From: Phytoseiulus persimilis
Lineage: Eukaryota; Arthropoda; Arachnida; Mesostigmata; Phytoseiidae
Assembly (NCBI GenBank): GCA_037576195.1
Contig: CM075102.1
Location: forward strand, 48,790,745 to 48,854,744
DNA: 64,000 nt
Reading direction: 5' to 3'
A model generated the notes under the pieces. It was not told where the DNA came from, ran no database searches, and saw nothing but the letters and a program-made list of their open reading frames with translations. A program made the position numbers and the translations under genes. Of the stretch, positions 1 through 13,201 are shown in pieces. Numbering within the stretch: position 1 is the stretch's first letter; each line of letters starts with the position of its first letter.

Positions 1-643
1 GGCAAGCTGCCGCAACGAGCGCTCGCCCCGCGCTACTTTACCCTTGGTTTCCTTTCAGCTGGCCTTCGAGCCCTCTCAGCTGACGGATCCTTTCGCAGCG
101 ACGTTCGGTATCTAGACTTCAGCGACTTCAACCTTCGCTCGCCGCCTCCTCCGCTGAAGCCCTCGTTCGCCGCCAACTTGGCGGTTCTGCTTCGGTTACA
201 TCGCGCATGCTCCGCCAAATGAATGCTCCGCCGCGCCACCAGATTTCAAACGTCGCCGACGCCAGACGCAATAGAACAAAACATAAACAACAATCCAGCG
301 AAGGAACCAGCTAGGTCCTAGCGCGAGAGAGGTGCCTCGGGGGAGCATCGCAATGACAGCGACCGCCATCGAGTAGAAATAATCGATGAGCACGCTGGAT
401 TCCGAGTTGAGATTAGACACGGGGATCGATGGAGAAGTGAGAGAGCCGAGAGATAAAAATGGCGACCCATGTTTTGCCGGTGGAGGCCAGCGCCGCCGAC
501 AACGAAACAACTACGACGACATTGTGTTGTCCTCCTCTTCTTCTTCACTCCTCTTCCTCACGTGCGTCTATGTGGGCACTCTGATGTTTTTGCAGAACCA
601 AAAGTTTTAACGAGCTTCACGGATTAAATTCCAAGCTGTGGAC
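1..643. other. Upstream region of CHCHD4, no gene supported
   Basis: I see no convincing coding exon here. Open frames exist on the minus strand but show no recognisable domain and look like by-products of GC-rich sequence. The last part must hold the promoter and 5' leader of the CHCHD4 gene that starts at 644. Confidence 0.4.
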
Positions 644-2068
644 ATGGCCGACGCAGCTACGAGAGAATTCGACTTCGGTGAGTAGAGTGGAAACGCGAAA
701 AATTGACTGTTTGCGGACGGAAGTCAAACTCGCAGTGATCACGGAGGACTGCGCGGACAGTGACCGGTCTGGAATTTATCGTTACCTTTCTTTGCACAAT
801 CGTAATGAAATATCCGAGAACTTGGGAAGGAACCCACTGACCCCGTTGAGCTGATGGTAGTCTCTGAGAGAACTGGCTCCTGTCATGCTTGTCCAGGATG
901 CGACTTGTCGGAACGCGCGAATCTTCGAATCATGGACGCTTCATTACTGACTTTTATTTCGAAGGCGTTTCGGAACTTTTCTTCCCGTGCGACGAACTGT
1001 TCTTTCACGATAACAGAACGCTTTGGTTTCCGATGTAGGTAAAGATCATGTCGTTTTGATGACGGACGCCGATGCTAGCACGGAATCGAAGTACGAGCTC
1101 CCAGAACGGGACATAGATGACAACGAGCCCAGAGGTAAAGAGCTCTCTCTTCCTTTATTCCCTCTTGTAGATTAACAGTCGTGATGATCAGGTAAAGTTG
1201 AAGAGTGTGTAGATTTCGACTGTCCAACACTTAACGATACCGACTCGACACTAACAGCAGCAACTCGGATGGCGTCAAGAATGCCGGCAGACGTTAATAT
1301 CCAAATAATCTGAGTAGGCCACGGAGCGCTGTTCAATCTCCGATCGAGCTCAGGTCACGCCTCCGACGAGCCGTGCGGCGGCGCAGTCTGATCCTTACCT
1401 ATTACTCCGAGATGAAAATTCTTCGAATTGAATGCTGTAACACAGGTGTGATTCAGCCGAATGGAGATTTCAACTGGGAGTGCCCTTGCTTGGGAGGAAT
1501 GGCTACTGGGCCTTGTGGTCTCGAATTCAGAGAAGCTTTCTCGTGTGTACAGCTCTCAACGGAGGAACCCAAAGGTAGAGAGGGAAGAAATATTAGTGCC
1601 CAAAGTTATTCGAGTCACCCGCTAGAATCCAGACCAGTGCATCTCAAACTTTCGTGTCCCGTGGACACTTTACGGACCAATTCTCATAACCTGAATGCAG
1701 CGCGATGCATCGCCGAGTCCCCATGGACCTCAGGGGGACCCGTTTAAGTATAAGCATCATTTATCGAGACAATGATCAAAGCCCGGAAAATTCACAAGCT
1801 TGTATAAACTGGAGGTCTCTCTCACGTAGGCATGGAATGCGTCGACGCCTTCAGGTCAATGCAGCAGTGCATGAGCAAGTACCCTGCTCTCTACGACAGG
1901 GGAATCGATGACGACGATGAAGACGACGACGGCAAAAATGAGGACGACGCCGATGTAAATACAACCGATAACCCGGGAGAGAGATTAGAAATGAAACACG
2001 GTGATCCAGGAGACGCGCGGCCGCCGACTGGAACGGCCCCTGGCAGCCCGGATTCATCAACGAAATAA
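644..2068 (+). CDS. CHCHD4: CHCHD4/Mia40 intermembrane-space import oxidoreductase
   Basis: Four exons join in frame: 644-677, 1039-1134, 1446-1574 and 1830-2068, giving 165 residues. The protein carries the redox-active CPC motif (in WECPCLGG) followed by twin CX9C motifs, [11 protein letters not shown] and [11 protein letters not shown], which define the Mia40/CHCHD4 family. The N-terminal exon reads [12 protein letters not shown], like the GKDRIIFVTKED of the human protein. Mia40 oxidises small cysteine-rich proteins entering the mitochondrial intermembrane space and is reoxidised by ALR/Erv1. There is no signal sequence, as expected for the animal form. The C-terminal tail is highly acidic (a run of D/E) and longer than the human tail. 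All introns have GT-AG ends in matching phase. The gene converges on TSR1, whose stop lies 500 bp downstream. Confidence 0.93.
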
Positions 2069-2427
2069 CATCTTTGCCTTGTCCAGTTGTGAGTAGCTGT
2101 ATTTCAAATACGGAAGGAGACAAACTTTGCGAGACGAGAACAGCGGGTGCGCCCGGACAATTGCACCGCATCGTGCCGGCGCATACGACGGAGAATCTCG
2201 CTTTTCTCAACCTGAGCGGTTTCGCGCAATTGTAGAAGTGTGTATCTAGTTCCGAACTGCGCACGAATATTGTTGAACGTGAGCGTATGTGGCGTGGTTG
2301 AGAGGAGTGGTTCCATAGAGTATTCCAATTGAGGAGCGGGAAACATGTCGATTCCTCCTTCGGGGGTCCTTATTATCGATTTTCAGGAATTGATTCGAAC
2401 TCAGTGGATGGTGGGTTATATTCTTGG

Positions 2428-2433
2428 AATAAA
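2428..2433 (+). terminator. Candidate polyadenylation signal for CHCHD4
   Basis: An AATAAA hexamer lies about 360 nt past the CHCHD4 stop and before the end of the convergent TSR1 gene. It is the only such hexamer I noted in that gap; assignment is inference. Confidence 0.35.
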
Positions 2434-2572
2434 TGAACGCTCGAAATCAGTTTCATGCCTATTGCGTTTTATCGTAAACAATCTCGACAGTAGATCGGTC
2501 TGGATGAAGAGCAAACCGAGATTCCCGTGGAAGCTGTCTTCTCACAAAACTCGCCCATCCCTCGGAAATTTG

Positions 2573-5500
2573 TCACGCGACCATCTCGGAATCCTCCGGC
2601 TCTTTAGCCGGTACGGGATCTGTCTCGATGAATCTCGCAGGCGCTACCCAAGGATCGTAAGTCCACTTCGGATAAACCCGTTTATAGAGATTCATCAACA
2701 CCGTGTCCATGGATTTCATCTGCTGATTGAACACACACTTCATGTGGCCGTGGGTTCCTTGAATGGAAATAAGTTTTGATGCCGTGACGCGAAAATGCTG
2801 GTATTCGTCTGAAATGTGGGAGAATCATTCCTTCCAAGTCAATGAAAATCCGAGCTCACCCAAAGGCTCTTTGATATGGCCTCTGAGACCGTACTTCGTA
2901 CGCAGCTCAATCGGCTTGAACCACAAGATGTCCTCTGGAACGGGGGCAACATACGTCATAAAACTCCAGCAGTCATCGAAGGGGTGCAGCACATCTATTC
3001 CTCGAATCCTAGGTCGCTGAGCATTTATGATTCCAGCCTAGATTCTCTATGAGCAGAGAATATCATACCTCTGTTGAAGAACATGTGACGTATGACGGCA
3101 CTTCGCTTATTGATCTTGAACGGATGACCCGACAATACGACCCTCTTGATGATACATCGATCTGGATCAGCCGACAATACGCCTCCTGTCGCGACGAGTC
3201 TCAAGCCATCCTTGGCAGAAGGCTTCGGAGTGACGGGAGAAAAATGAGTGATTGCAGAGTCTCTGTGACTCTCGACCCATACCGATCTTCTATGTGGCTG
3301 GTCGTTACTCGATGCTGAATAAACTGATAGTGAACTCGAGCCGGAAAGCTACGATTCGGCATGTGATAGCATGTGTGTCATCACGGATCTCCGTTCTGAG
3401 AGAAGAAGCTTTCATACTGCGCTCTGCCCCGGGAAAATCAAATTTAATCGGAATGATGAAAAATATCTCACCAGGAAAACGAGAACAGGAGCCGGCGGGA
3501 AAGTGATCGGAGCGAACATTGAGGCAACACAGGCGCCCTCAAGAGGAAGGAACCTCTCGAATTTGTGCTTGCTAGTCATGGTGTGTTGCGAAAATATGGG
3601 GCAGTTCGTGAACCTGGAATCCAGAAGTCGTGTAGAGGACGGAGCATGTCTACGGGGAACGCATATGTCTATACTTTCAAATGCGAGGGTTCGATCGGCA
3701 GTCTTTACCGTCGGAAGCCAACTTGGAAAGTCAGTCTCTCCTTGCTTCGGATAGGCTCGCCGAAGGTGTGATGTCTCGCGATGGCAATATTCAGCACAGA
3801 CATTTTCTGCTCGCCAGGGAGAAGGCCAAACAGGACGATTGGAGATCGGGAAGCTGCCACTCTATGAGGTACATTGATGACATACACAGCGATGTACCAT
3901 CCGGGCTACAGCAGAAGACAATTTTCGTGGTTACTGGAAAAGCAGGTGCCTCGGATGCTTTCAATCGAAACTCCTCAGGAAGAGTGGAGACTGACCAGAG
4001 CGCCATCACAGTCTTCTTCGTCGACCCGAAGCACACGCTTTCGTATTCTTTGGAAGTTTCTGAACTGGAAAATGCGAGAGTAGTCGGGGGGCAGGTTCTC
4101 CTTTGGGTCCCACGGAGACGCGTGGAAGCTCTTTAGACCACGGAATCTTTGGAAGCGGGTACGGGCATTCGTGTCTTGGGGTGTGTCCATTTCGTCCGGG
4201 AACTGAACCTCTTGCCGTTGTTGACGGAATTTCTCCAGCCTGAAATTCGTGATGGTTCGTAACAACGTCGTCTATTGTCAAACGAAAGCGCGGCCTGAAC
4301 TGTCGACTACGCTCAGCTCACATTTCCATATCTTCTTTCAAGTCCATATTCTTGTCATAGGCTCCGTCCGGAGCGATGGACATGGCATCACTCTGTGTGT
4401 CCAGCCATTCGACGTCTTCTTCCTCTTCGGAGCTTTCAGAGACTCCCCGAGCATCGAAATATTCATGGGAGTCGGCGAATTCGTCCGAGTCGGAATCCTC
4501 GTCCATATCTTCATCTTCGTCTTCGCTCCCGGAATTTTCTTCGTCGAGAATCCATGCGGCCTGCGGCGCGAGACATCACGTCACAGTACGTGTGAGAGCT
4601 CCGTACAGCTCGATCATTTGAGACCAATTGCTGAGTTTTCTTCCAACTACAGTGCGAAGAGCGTTCACCTGATACTCCGAAGTTCCTCGGGGAACTTTCT
4701 TCCTGATGGTTTTATTATCTCTCTCAGCCTCCTGTAATTCCTCAGGAGACGGGAAAGTCTGCTCAGCGTCCATTTCGTTAACTGGATTCTCGGCGACCAA
4801 GGTTTGTCTCTTCGATGGATCCGACTTCTGTAGGAGCTCGGGTTCACATTCCATTTCTGGGAAGATTTCGGAGAGAAATTCTAACTTCTGCAGCACTCAT
4901 CGACTCCTAGGGAATTGCCTCAAAGTTATCGCCGAAGAGGGAGCTCATCTGCCCCTTGAGCCTCACCATTCGGTTTGGATCTCGGTCGATATGGATCAGC
5001 AGGCTTTTCAATGCGGTCGATTTGGAAATCTCCGAAACCCGGGATATGCACCAAATCGTTGGCGTTCAGAGGCCGCCCGCCTCTTAGGTACCCGGTAACC
5101 TGGAACGCGAGAATTCATGTTTTCGAATCCGTACGAACCGGGGCTCTCGGAGTAGCGGGATCGTCCATCTGCTCATTCGACCTACCTTCAGAGTTCCCTC
5201 GAAATTGTTGGCGTCGTTTGCTGTGAACTCGACGTTGTCTGCCAGAAGACAGCAACGGTTGTTCCGCAAGTTCAGACTTTTCTTCTTGATGTCCGCGATT
5301 TGGTTCAGCAGCAGGACAGCATCGGTCTCCGTTTGAACGCAATGTACTTTCTCCCCAGGAAATCTGGAATAGGAGTCGTTCACCGAAGACTTTCATCGTT
5401 ACATGGAGACAACTTGCTGAGCCCAACTTCCATTCTCCTCACCGGCTATCGATTTGGAGTTTTGCGCTCTTTTTGAAAAGTTTCGCGTTGAACGGTTTCT

Positions 5501-6515
5501 CCTCCATCGACGCATAGGTTGAGACTACATGAACGGCGGACGGCAGTCCTTGCCCCATGAGTATCGATATCCAGAGATCGCCCTCTTCGTCGTACCTTCA
5601 AGGAGATTGAGAGGAGTGCTTCAGTTGGGGTCATTGGATGATAGACCGCATCCCTCACGTTCAAGTCCGAGTTATCGATGCCCGAGGCAATGGGAATGGT
5701 TGAAATAGAATACCCTTCTCCATAATCGTAGAGGAACACCACAACATCAGCGACTTTCACAACATCCATGGAGCCATAAATATCTTCGCGGTTGCAGACA
5801 GCGAAACGGTAGCGTTTCTTCAGGTGTGTCACTGCCATATGAAGGAACCCTTTGGAATCTTCTTGAAGCTGCACATCATCGTGGCATTTCTTCATTTGAT
5901 CCAAAAATCTAGATGAAGAAATCGCTGTCAATCGTTTAATTCGACGAGTGTTCATTCGAACTCTACGACCTGATCCACAGTAAGTCCCTACCTGTGAGGG
6001 TCAATAACAGGGTGGAGAGGAACGACGGCGACGAGGTAGGGAGCGGTCCCGAATCTCCCCAGATGACGTTTCTCTTCCGCCGCTTGTTCCCTCTTCTGCT
6101 TTCGCATCTGAGCCATCTGCAGTTTTCGTTCATGTCGTTTGAGTTTGCGACCAGACTTGACCGACGCCACTTTAACGCTGACTCGACCTTTGAATAAATG
6201 ATCCAGAATATTGAATCTCGTTCGAAAACACGCTGGTAGTGTCTCTAGAGCAAGGGAGTAGCACTGTATCCAACTCCGAACTGTCAAGCTCCGATAAGTA
6301 TTTCATCTAAGCTGAGAACCGGGAACCAGACGCGTCTCTCAGATCTCACCAGGCCCGTCGGAAAGGTGCGACAATGGCTAATTCACCACCGCGAACAGAA
6401 ATGTACAAGTACCTGCGGCAATGCGACTCACGGCGCGTTTGCTCGAGTGCGCTCCAGTTTTGTGAGTTTTGTTCTGTTGCTTGAGGGGACCGGCTTTATG
6501 CTGATTTTCCGGCAT
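2573..6515 (-). CDS. TSR1: TSR1 pre-40S ribosome maturation factor
   Basis: Fourteen minus-strand exons, in transcript order 6515-6413, 6187-5992, 5908-5714, 5595-5443, 5363-5186, 5099-4967, 4895-4669, 4560-4322, 4239-3996, 3905-3709, 3613-3472, 3222-3069, 2934-2860 and 2757-2573, sum to 807 codons, against 804 residues in human TSR1. The start was chosen because it begins [21 protein letters not shown], matching the conserved [13 protein letters not shown]. Landmarks follow in order: LRKQKK-like basic stretch, a degenerate GTPase-like domain, the acidic EDEDED stretch, [78 protein letters not shown] and [19 protein letters not shown]1 is a GTPase-like but non-hydrolysing factor that binds late pre-40S particles and blocks premature initiation-factor binding. 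Two junctions (near 4895 and 3222) have weak acceptor context and could shift slightly. Confidence 0.93.
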
Positions 6516-8940
6516 CTTGCTCCCTCGGATTCAGCTTGCCGGAACGGTTTCACAAAAACGAACTGCACAATAGAATGTTATCCCCAGTCTTCACTCAGAA
6601 GCACGTGTTTCTGCAGGCAACAAAAAGGAGAGGATCGAAAGCGATTGTTGTTGACAACTGAGAAACGCGCCAATATTCAAATTAGGAACTGGTCCGTTGA
6701 GGGGCACCATCCTTGCAAAGGCGGAAGAACATGCCCCTGCGCTGGCCTCGAGAAGATCCGCGACTGTCCAGTCTGGGACAGGAACAGGTGAACTAGGAGA
6801 CCCGTCGACTCTTCCGAATTTCGTCCAGCCGGGAGCGCCCTCGGTGGAACCTGAACTCCGGGAAGGGACTGGAGACTCCTGACGAGAGGAAGGGAATGTT
6901 GTGAACTCCTCCAATTACAGCTTATCACAGGTCCACAGTCATGTTCTACTGGAACGCTGTCCCGGATCTCTCAGAGCGGAGATAAGATCATTCCCGGTGG
7001 GATGAACGGAAGGCTGCTGTAGAATGACTGCATTGAGATTTCCGTGTCGGGCAGCGGCAGGCGTCGCCACCTGTGAGTTGCCGAGTTCATTCGTTAGCAA
7101 GAGCCGTCAGAATATAGTGAGGGGCTCGGGAGGTTTGGTTCCCTCGAGCGAGGAGCTTGAACCGGACGCTTCGGCCCAAGTTATTTCCGCCGCCTGTGTG
7201 GCAATCGGTGCGCGGGTTGTCAGCGATGCTCGGTTGCAGTCGCAAGTGCAGAGTGAGGGACCTATCTTTTGGGTTAGAACACCTCACAATCATGCAAGCG
7301 GGAGCATACACGCTTCGTTCGCCCGCCCGTGCCTACTCCCAACCTCACCCGGTGCCCCACGAACGCACCGACTTGCAAGCCTACTCGCTTTCCCTGCCAG
7401 GGCGCCAACTGATAACAGAAATGCAATTCCTCGTTGTCCGTGTCGTTCGATTTGCCCCTCCCGCTTCATTCTCTTTTACCACGAATTTACCGTAGCTGGC
7501 CTGTTCTCGTCCTGATAACAGCCCGTGAACTCTAACTCGACTCTTCTCGGGCGGGATTCACTCCCCTTCCCCAATCACCCATGTTTGGGGATGCCCCTGA
7601 ATCCAGACAGAGTTACTTCGAGAACACTGATGTAGTAGTAACGAGTGGGATCGTGAGAATCGCTATTCTGATTGGATGTTTGCGCAGTCTGTTTCAGTGG
7701 GAAAATCCGCCTCCTCATCGCGCTCACGATGGTGTACTTGGGCGTTCGTTTGCTGCTGGACTACCACAGTGAGTGCAACGAGTGTTATCAGATGATGTAG
7801 ACTACCGCGACTACAGTGCGATGGGACAACCCGAAAAATCTCCTAATGTTTATTCCAACTTCATAATTACAGAGAAGAGCTTGCATGAGCAGCTTCGCCA
7901 CGAACTGGACTTCGGTCAACCACGTAAGACACCTTTGCTGATTTCCTTAGACGCTGACCCGGAATACCGGATTGGTCAGTAGAACGATAACCCTAGGGAA
8001 AACGGCCTCTTTGAGAAGGCGGACGTGGGACGATAGTATTGGTGGAGGGCCGTTTCTTCTGAAAGGTTTTCCGAAGGCAACCAGTGCTTCCGCCCCCTGC
8101 TTAGGAGAGAGTTGAGCTGTGATCCGCGAACGGTAACAAAGCATCCATGGAAACCGGGTAGGATGGCGTTTTCTGAGAAATCGGGTTCGAGGATATCGAT
8201 CTCGGAGTTTGCTCTCTCTCCCTCTCCGTCTCTCTCCCGGGTTCACTCAGGTCGGAGCTGCTGCTGCCGTACAGACCCACGGGCAGCGCACTATTCACAC
8301 AAAAATGGTTTCCGGAATTCATATTCGTGATGGATTCAAATACCCCAGAGGTGACCTTCGAAACTTGCGGCGGAGCAGTCTCTGGAATCGCTTGGTTTTC
8401 TATGACGCGTGGCTGTTATCGATCATGCGCTGCTTGAGGACATGCAGATACACTCTCCCAGAGAGCAATAAACTCTATCGTGGAAATCACATAGTTCGCG
8501 GCGGCGATGAGATAGGAGAAGTTGATAGACGAATCACCCGGGCGGATCTGCGACACGAGACGGAATCCATCTACGATTCCAAGAATGCTTCCCCATCAAA
8601 TGATTATCAGAATGAGATAGCTCACACGGGAAAGGGTTCTAGGCTCTTCAAAGAGTTCAACCCGGCCTACACAGCGGGGACAAGGTGCACTCAGCTTCCT
8701 GTTGCAACTGACCCGTTGACATTTTTTGGGAACTCATTGATTTCCGCGGTAAAAAAGCTTCCTTGCTAAATACGGAAGCGCTCTTGAGAGTCAGACCCGA
8801 TATGACTAAGACCGTGGAGACTGATACATTGGAGACGTGTCTGGTGCGGATTCCTCTGTGATTATCAGACTGATACGACGAGCCGATGAGCGGAGCTGAA
8901 TGCGTTCAGCTGAGAAATGAGTAGAAAAACGGTTCAGTGT
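6516..8940. other. Intergenic, no gene supported
   Basis: This stretch separates TSR1 (reading leftwards from 6515) from the desaturase 3' end. It should contain the TSR1 promoter near 6520-6900. Several short open frames occur on both strands but none has a recognisable domain. A minus-strand hydrophobic frame near 8417-8596 is described separately. Confidence 0.4.
8417..8596 (-). other. Hydrophobic open frame, possible membrane-protein exon
   Basis: A minus-strand frame of about 60 codons includes the stretch INFSYLIAAANYVISTIEF, which is long and apolar enough to cross a membrane. No start codon, family motif or convincing partner exon was found. It may be chance. The opposite strand is also open over part of this interval, which weakens the case. 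Confidence 0.15.
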
Positions 8941-8948
8941 CCCAAGTG

Positions 8949-8954
8949 TTTATT
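8949..8954 (-). terminator. Candidate polyadenylation signal for the desaturase
   Basis: AATAAA on the minus strand about 600 nt after the desaturase stop codon. It would imply a fairly long 3' untranslated region; position alone supports it. Confidence 0.3.
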
Positions 8955-9550
8955 ATGTGGGCACCTGTTTCTCTCATTATCCATGTGTTACCATAAAATA
9001 TTTAACTGTGAAATAGTCTAAGATTTATGCTACACCATGCCCTCCCACCAACGTCAGTCTCATAGTGACACCGCATACGCCACTGATACTAACAGAGTTG
9101 TGATGCGTTCATGTCGAGGGTAGAAAATTATATTACAGAATGTGCAGGAGTCGCCTACGTAAACCATACGAGTTCGTCAGATTTTGATATGCGTCGGTCT
9201 GGACGACCCGGCCGTGTCAGCGAGCGCCAGAAAAAGAACAACCACTCCGACAGTTGCCCAACATATCCGAGTAAGAACGTGTGTTCGGTTGTGGATATTA
9301 TTTGGAAGAAGAACAGTTACAGCTCAAAACTTCACGAGAGCTTGTACCCTGACCGCTTCGGAAGAGCTCGAACGGCGGTCTAAAATCTCACTCTGCCTAT
9401 CTCCTCTAAGAATAGAAGGCACTTTTTGACACAATTGTTAAAAAAACAGTCCTAGATGAAGGAATGAAACACTCCACTCTCTTCAGTTCGTCTACTCGGT
9501 AATCTCCAAGATTCGCCGAACCGGTGAATTTTAACAATGAATCAGATTAA

Positions 9551-12500
9551 TCAGTAAGAAAAGTCCTTGTCGGCGTAGGCCTCGTGGTTGCTGCTCTCAC
9601 AGCCCGTTCTCATCTTGCGCGCCCTGACAGTTTCCGGCGAAACGGTTTTGCGATCGTAAGCCAGTCCTAAATATGCGAAAACATCGATAATGAACGTTGT
9701 TGGGTTCAGCGTGTAGGGGACCTCGGCCGCCTTGTAGTCCTGGAGAGGAAAATATTCGGCTATGAGTGGGAAATAGTGGGGGACCATTCGGAACTCGGCG
9801 AGCAGGCGCTGCATACTCAAATATGCTCGGATTCAGCAAAATAATCAGGGAAACCCGCCCAGATACGATCCTGTGGAATGAACAATCGTACCCTGGACCA
9901 GCGCCCATGCCAGCATCGCTCTTAGTGAATAAACCGGAATTCCCTTCGATGGAAGTTGAAAATTCTTCTCGAGCTTACTTGAGGGAAAGTGTGATGATAA
10001 TTGTGCCAGCCTTCGCCGATCGCGCCGATAGAGACTCCCCAGTTTTCGACCGGGTTGATATTCTTGTCATAGGGTTTGTCGCCCCACATATGCGCAGCTG
10101 AATTTACCAGCCAGGTGACATTCAACGAAACGCAGTACCTGTGGAGTAATGAGCGATCACGTGAGTACTCATCCTTGGTCCTTGGAATTATTCCGTAAGA
10201 GTTCGAGGATTTGCTGGATTTCGGGCCGAGAGATCAAGTTACACCTACCGCGTCAAAGCGCATACAATGAAAGCGTGGATCAAGCTCTCGCCCCAGAGGA
10301 ACCAGGGCACGACGGTGGGGAAGACGAAGCATGCAAATAACACTGTCTTGAGGTAATGCTTCTTCTGGAACATGACTACGGGATCAGCTTTGAGATCTGA
10401 GAGATCGATTTTGCGGCCCTTTTCGATGACATCCGGATGCTTGCGCACTAGGAGCCAGCCGACGTGTGAGAAGAAAAAGCCTCTTTTCGCATTGTGAGGA
10501 TCTGCGTTTGTTTCTGAATATTTGTGATGGACGCGATGGTCGCGAGCCCATTCATAAATATGGTTTTGAAACGCCAAGCTCTGGAGAAATGCGAGGAATA
10601 TCCGGAGGGGCAATTTGGCCTTGTAGGTCCGGTGAGCCCACAGTCGATGCGCACCAGCGGTAATGCCCAGACAAGATCCAAAGTAGAGCACGTAAGCTGG
10701 AACAAAGATATCCGTGAAAGGCTGGGACGATTTCTTGCGACCATGGAAGACTGAATATGAACGACAAGTATCGGAAGGGTGAGGAGCCGGAAAGATTGCA
10801 TGAAAAAGCGCGCGAAGCTTGATGGGAGTCGGATGTTCGCATCCTGCATACGCGGCTCTCGTGAAGAGGTCAGTGCGGAACGAAGTTTCGAAAGTCCAGT
10901 CAAGATTCCATGCAACTTCCGTAGGCTCAGGAGATCCACGATTAGAATATTGGCAGGCTATATCAGCAGGGAACAATGCGTCCATTAGAATCACTGATCT
11001 CAACCGGACGTTGGAGAATCTTTCAATGTCAAGCATACTTGGCGTCAATCCTTTCATCTCCCGGTTTGATAACCATCGACGTTCGTGAGCCAGTGATGCG
11101 TGTCGCAGCCGCTGACGGCTACAGTGAGTGACGAGCTCAATTCTGAGCCGGTTGCACATCTTCCTTTCGTATGACTATTTGTGGCCTATCGAATATTTAG
11201 TCTAGTCACATTCCTTATCAGCATGGGCCACGTCCAAGCTCTTGGATCGAATGACCTCGACGAATGCGGAATCGTTTGACGGAGGAGCTCTATCGAGATA
11301 AACAACAGTCTGATGTAAGGTTCAGATTCTCGGATGTCAGCCATCGTCATCCTAGACCTCGCTTGTCTGGCAGAGATGGAAGATATTGGAGAATTCAATC
11401 GGAGAGCAGCCATTCACGCCTGTTATATGCTCAGAATTTCTCCATGGAAATTCATCTCCTGGATACCCCGCGATGAGGATCCCTCTCGGCAAATCCGTCT
11501 TTCCAGCATAAATAAATATTGACTCCCACTTTCGCGCACATCTCGTAGGCGTGAGGGATCGTCCTCTTTCCGATGGAAAATGGATTTTCCGGAGCCTGAT
11601 CTCAACCGGTAAAGAAACACGTTGAGCCGGTATCGCGTGGGAAACTGCGCGCGTGGTCCATTGATGCGTGACAGGGGATTGTCACATGTGTTCACTTGTC
11701 AACGCCGATCACGCTCAGGACCAGATTCGTGCCGTCAGCTCTCCATTCATCGAATGGAATCCGCCGCGGATGGCTTAAAGCATATCGATTACATCTCATC
11801 GATGGACGGCGTTAAGAAGCGAAGATCCGATACTCTCGTCAGAATGCACTGCACTTTGTGCGTAGGAGCATGACAGCGAGGGCTATGACAGGAACGACTC
11901 GACACGTTTCAGGGACGAACTATAGAGCCGTTGTCCCGGTGAGCTTCGAGTCGTGGCTCGTCTGAGTCACATTTTCGCTGAGACGCTATCATCGACACGG
12001 GTTAGGTGAGCAGCCGGCCGGCAATTTCACCCATGAATCCAGGAGGAATGCAGCTACGCGCTATGACGTGCCGTGCTGAGCTTCTCCCCAGTGGCTGGGA
12101 AATCTCTGATTGTTCCCAAGAGACCGCTAGCGATTATTTCGACGTCACAATCCCTTCGATCAGCTCCGAACGGAAGGCTGTGGCTGGAATCTCACCGACA
12201 ATGCATGGGGTTTGAGTATTAACCTGATTTAAGAGGATCTGACCCTCTGCCCGATGGTATGATAAAACCGAAGACTTGGAATCCCTATTCTGGTAAATGC
12301 TCGGGGATTGAACAATCGAACAGCCCACAGATTAAGCAGCGAGAAGCTCGACCATCCATTACGTTGAATTTGCGATCGCGGCGATCTTTTCAAACTCTCC
12401 GTTGACCTTGCAATGTCTCCGAGAGTCGTTCTGAGGAAGTTCCAGTGATCAGATAAGTCCGACATGGCAGAAGAACTCTAACGAGCATTGAACGGCCACC

Positions 12501-13201
12501 AAGGATGACGGCAAGCCGCCGCCTCGGTCGGAGAAGTTCTGCGGTCCGATTATTGAGACCCGGAGCAGTTCTCCAACTGCAAGCGCGAACACCAACACTG
12601 AATTGATTGTTTAGATCGAGAGCACTGAGCAATGCAGATATCAGTGACAAACATCGGAAGCAGCGAGGTATTTCCCGGCTGCCCGAGCGTTTAAGCCCCA
12701 GCATGGGGAACGTGCTGCGGTTTCGAACGTCTGATCAGGTCGACGTTTAGAGCTAACCGAACACACATCGCGCTTCTCGTGGCGTAGAAAGCCTTCGGAC
12801 ATCGCGACGATCCAGCGTGGAACCGGAGAATCACACGAACGGAATCCATTCGACCAAGTTGGCCAATGCGAGCCAGCCTAAGTGACAGCACTCGACGCCG
12901 GCTACTTGATCATATTCGAGGGGCATCGAGCACGTTTCCGTGGAATCTCGTCTCAAAACTTTCTGCCAATGGCTGACACCGGGTCATCAGTAACATGACA
13001 AACAGACTTACCCCACGCCGCGGTTAACCACATCACTTTGGTCGCGAATAGATACAGTCCGTAGATGGAAATGGTGTGCAGGTAGACCATGAGCGCAATG
13101 TTACGCCAGACGAACTTGAGCTGGTATTCATCGGCGGAAGCGAACTTAGCGCCTTTGCGGAGTTTGAGCTCCTCTGTGGTAACCGACTGGGTGATGGACA
13201 T
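9551..13201 (-). CDS. Acyl-CoA delta-9 desaturase (stearoyl-CoA desaturase family)
   Basis: Four coding exons, 13201-13012, 10696-10249, 10138-9979 and 9739-9551, join in frame to 328 residues, a normal length for the family. The three histidine boxes that bind the di-iron centre are present: HRLWAH, HRVHH and HNYHH, in the expected order. Other family signatures are GITAGAHRLWAHRTYKA, WARDHRVHHKY, NSAAHMWG and GEGWHNYHH. The enzyme sits in the endoplasmic reticulum membrane and uses cytochrome b5 electrons to put a cis double bond at carbon 9 of acyl-CoA. The first coding exon holds the first membrane segments and is split from the rest by a 2.3 kb intron (10697-13011), long for this window and a plausible place for regulatory sequence. 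No gene was seen inside that intron. The N-terminus is short. Confidence 0.93.

Noticed and set aside
10245-11159. Upstream extension of the desaturase second exon to 11159
   Set aside because: The added residues have no desaturase similarity, and the CCAG acceptor at 10697-10700 joins exon 1 in phase within the conserved WLTAAW…YVLYFG region.
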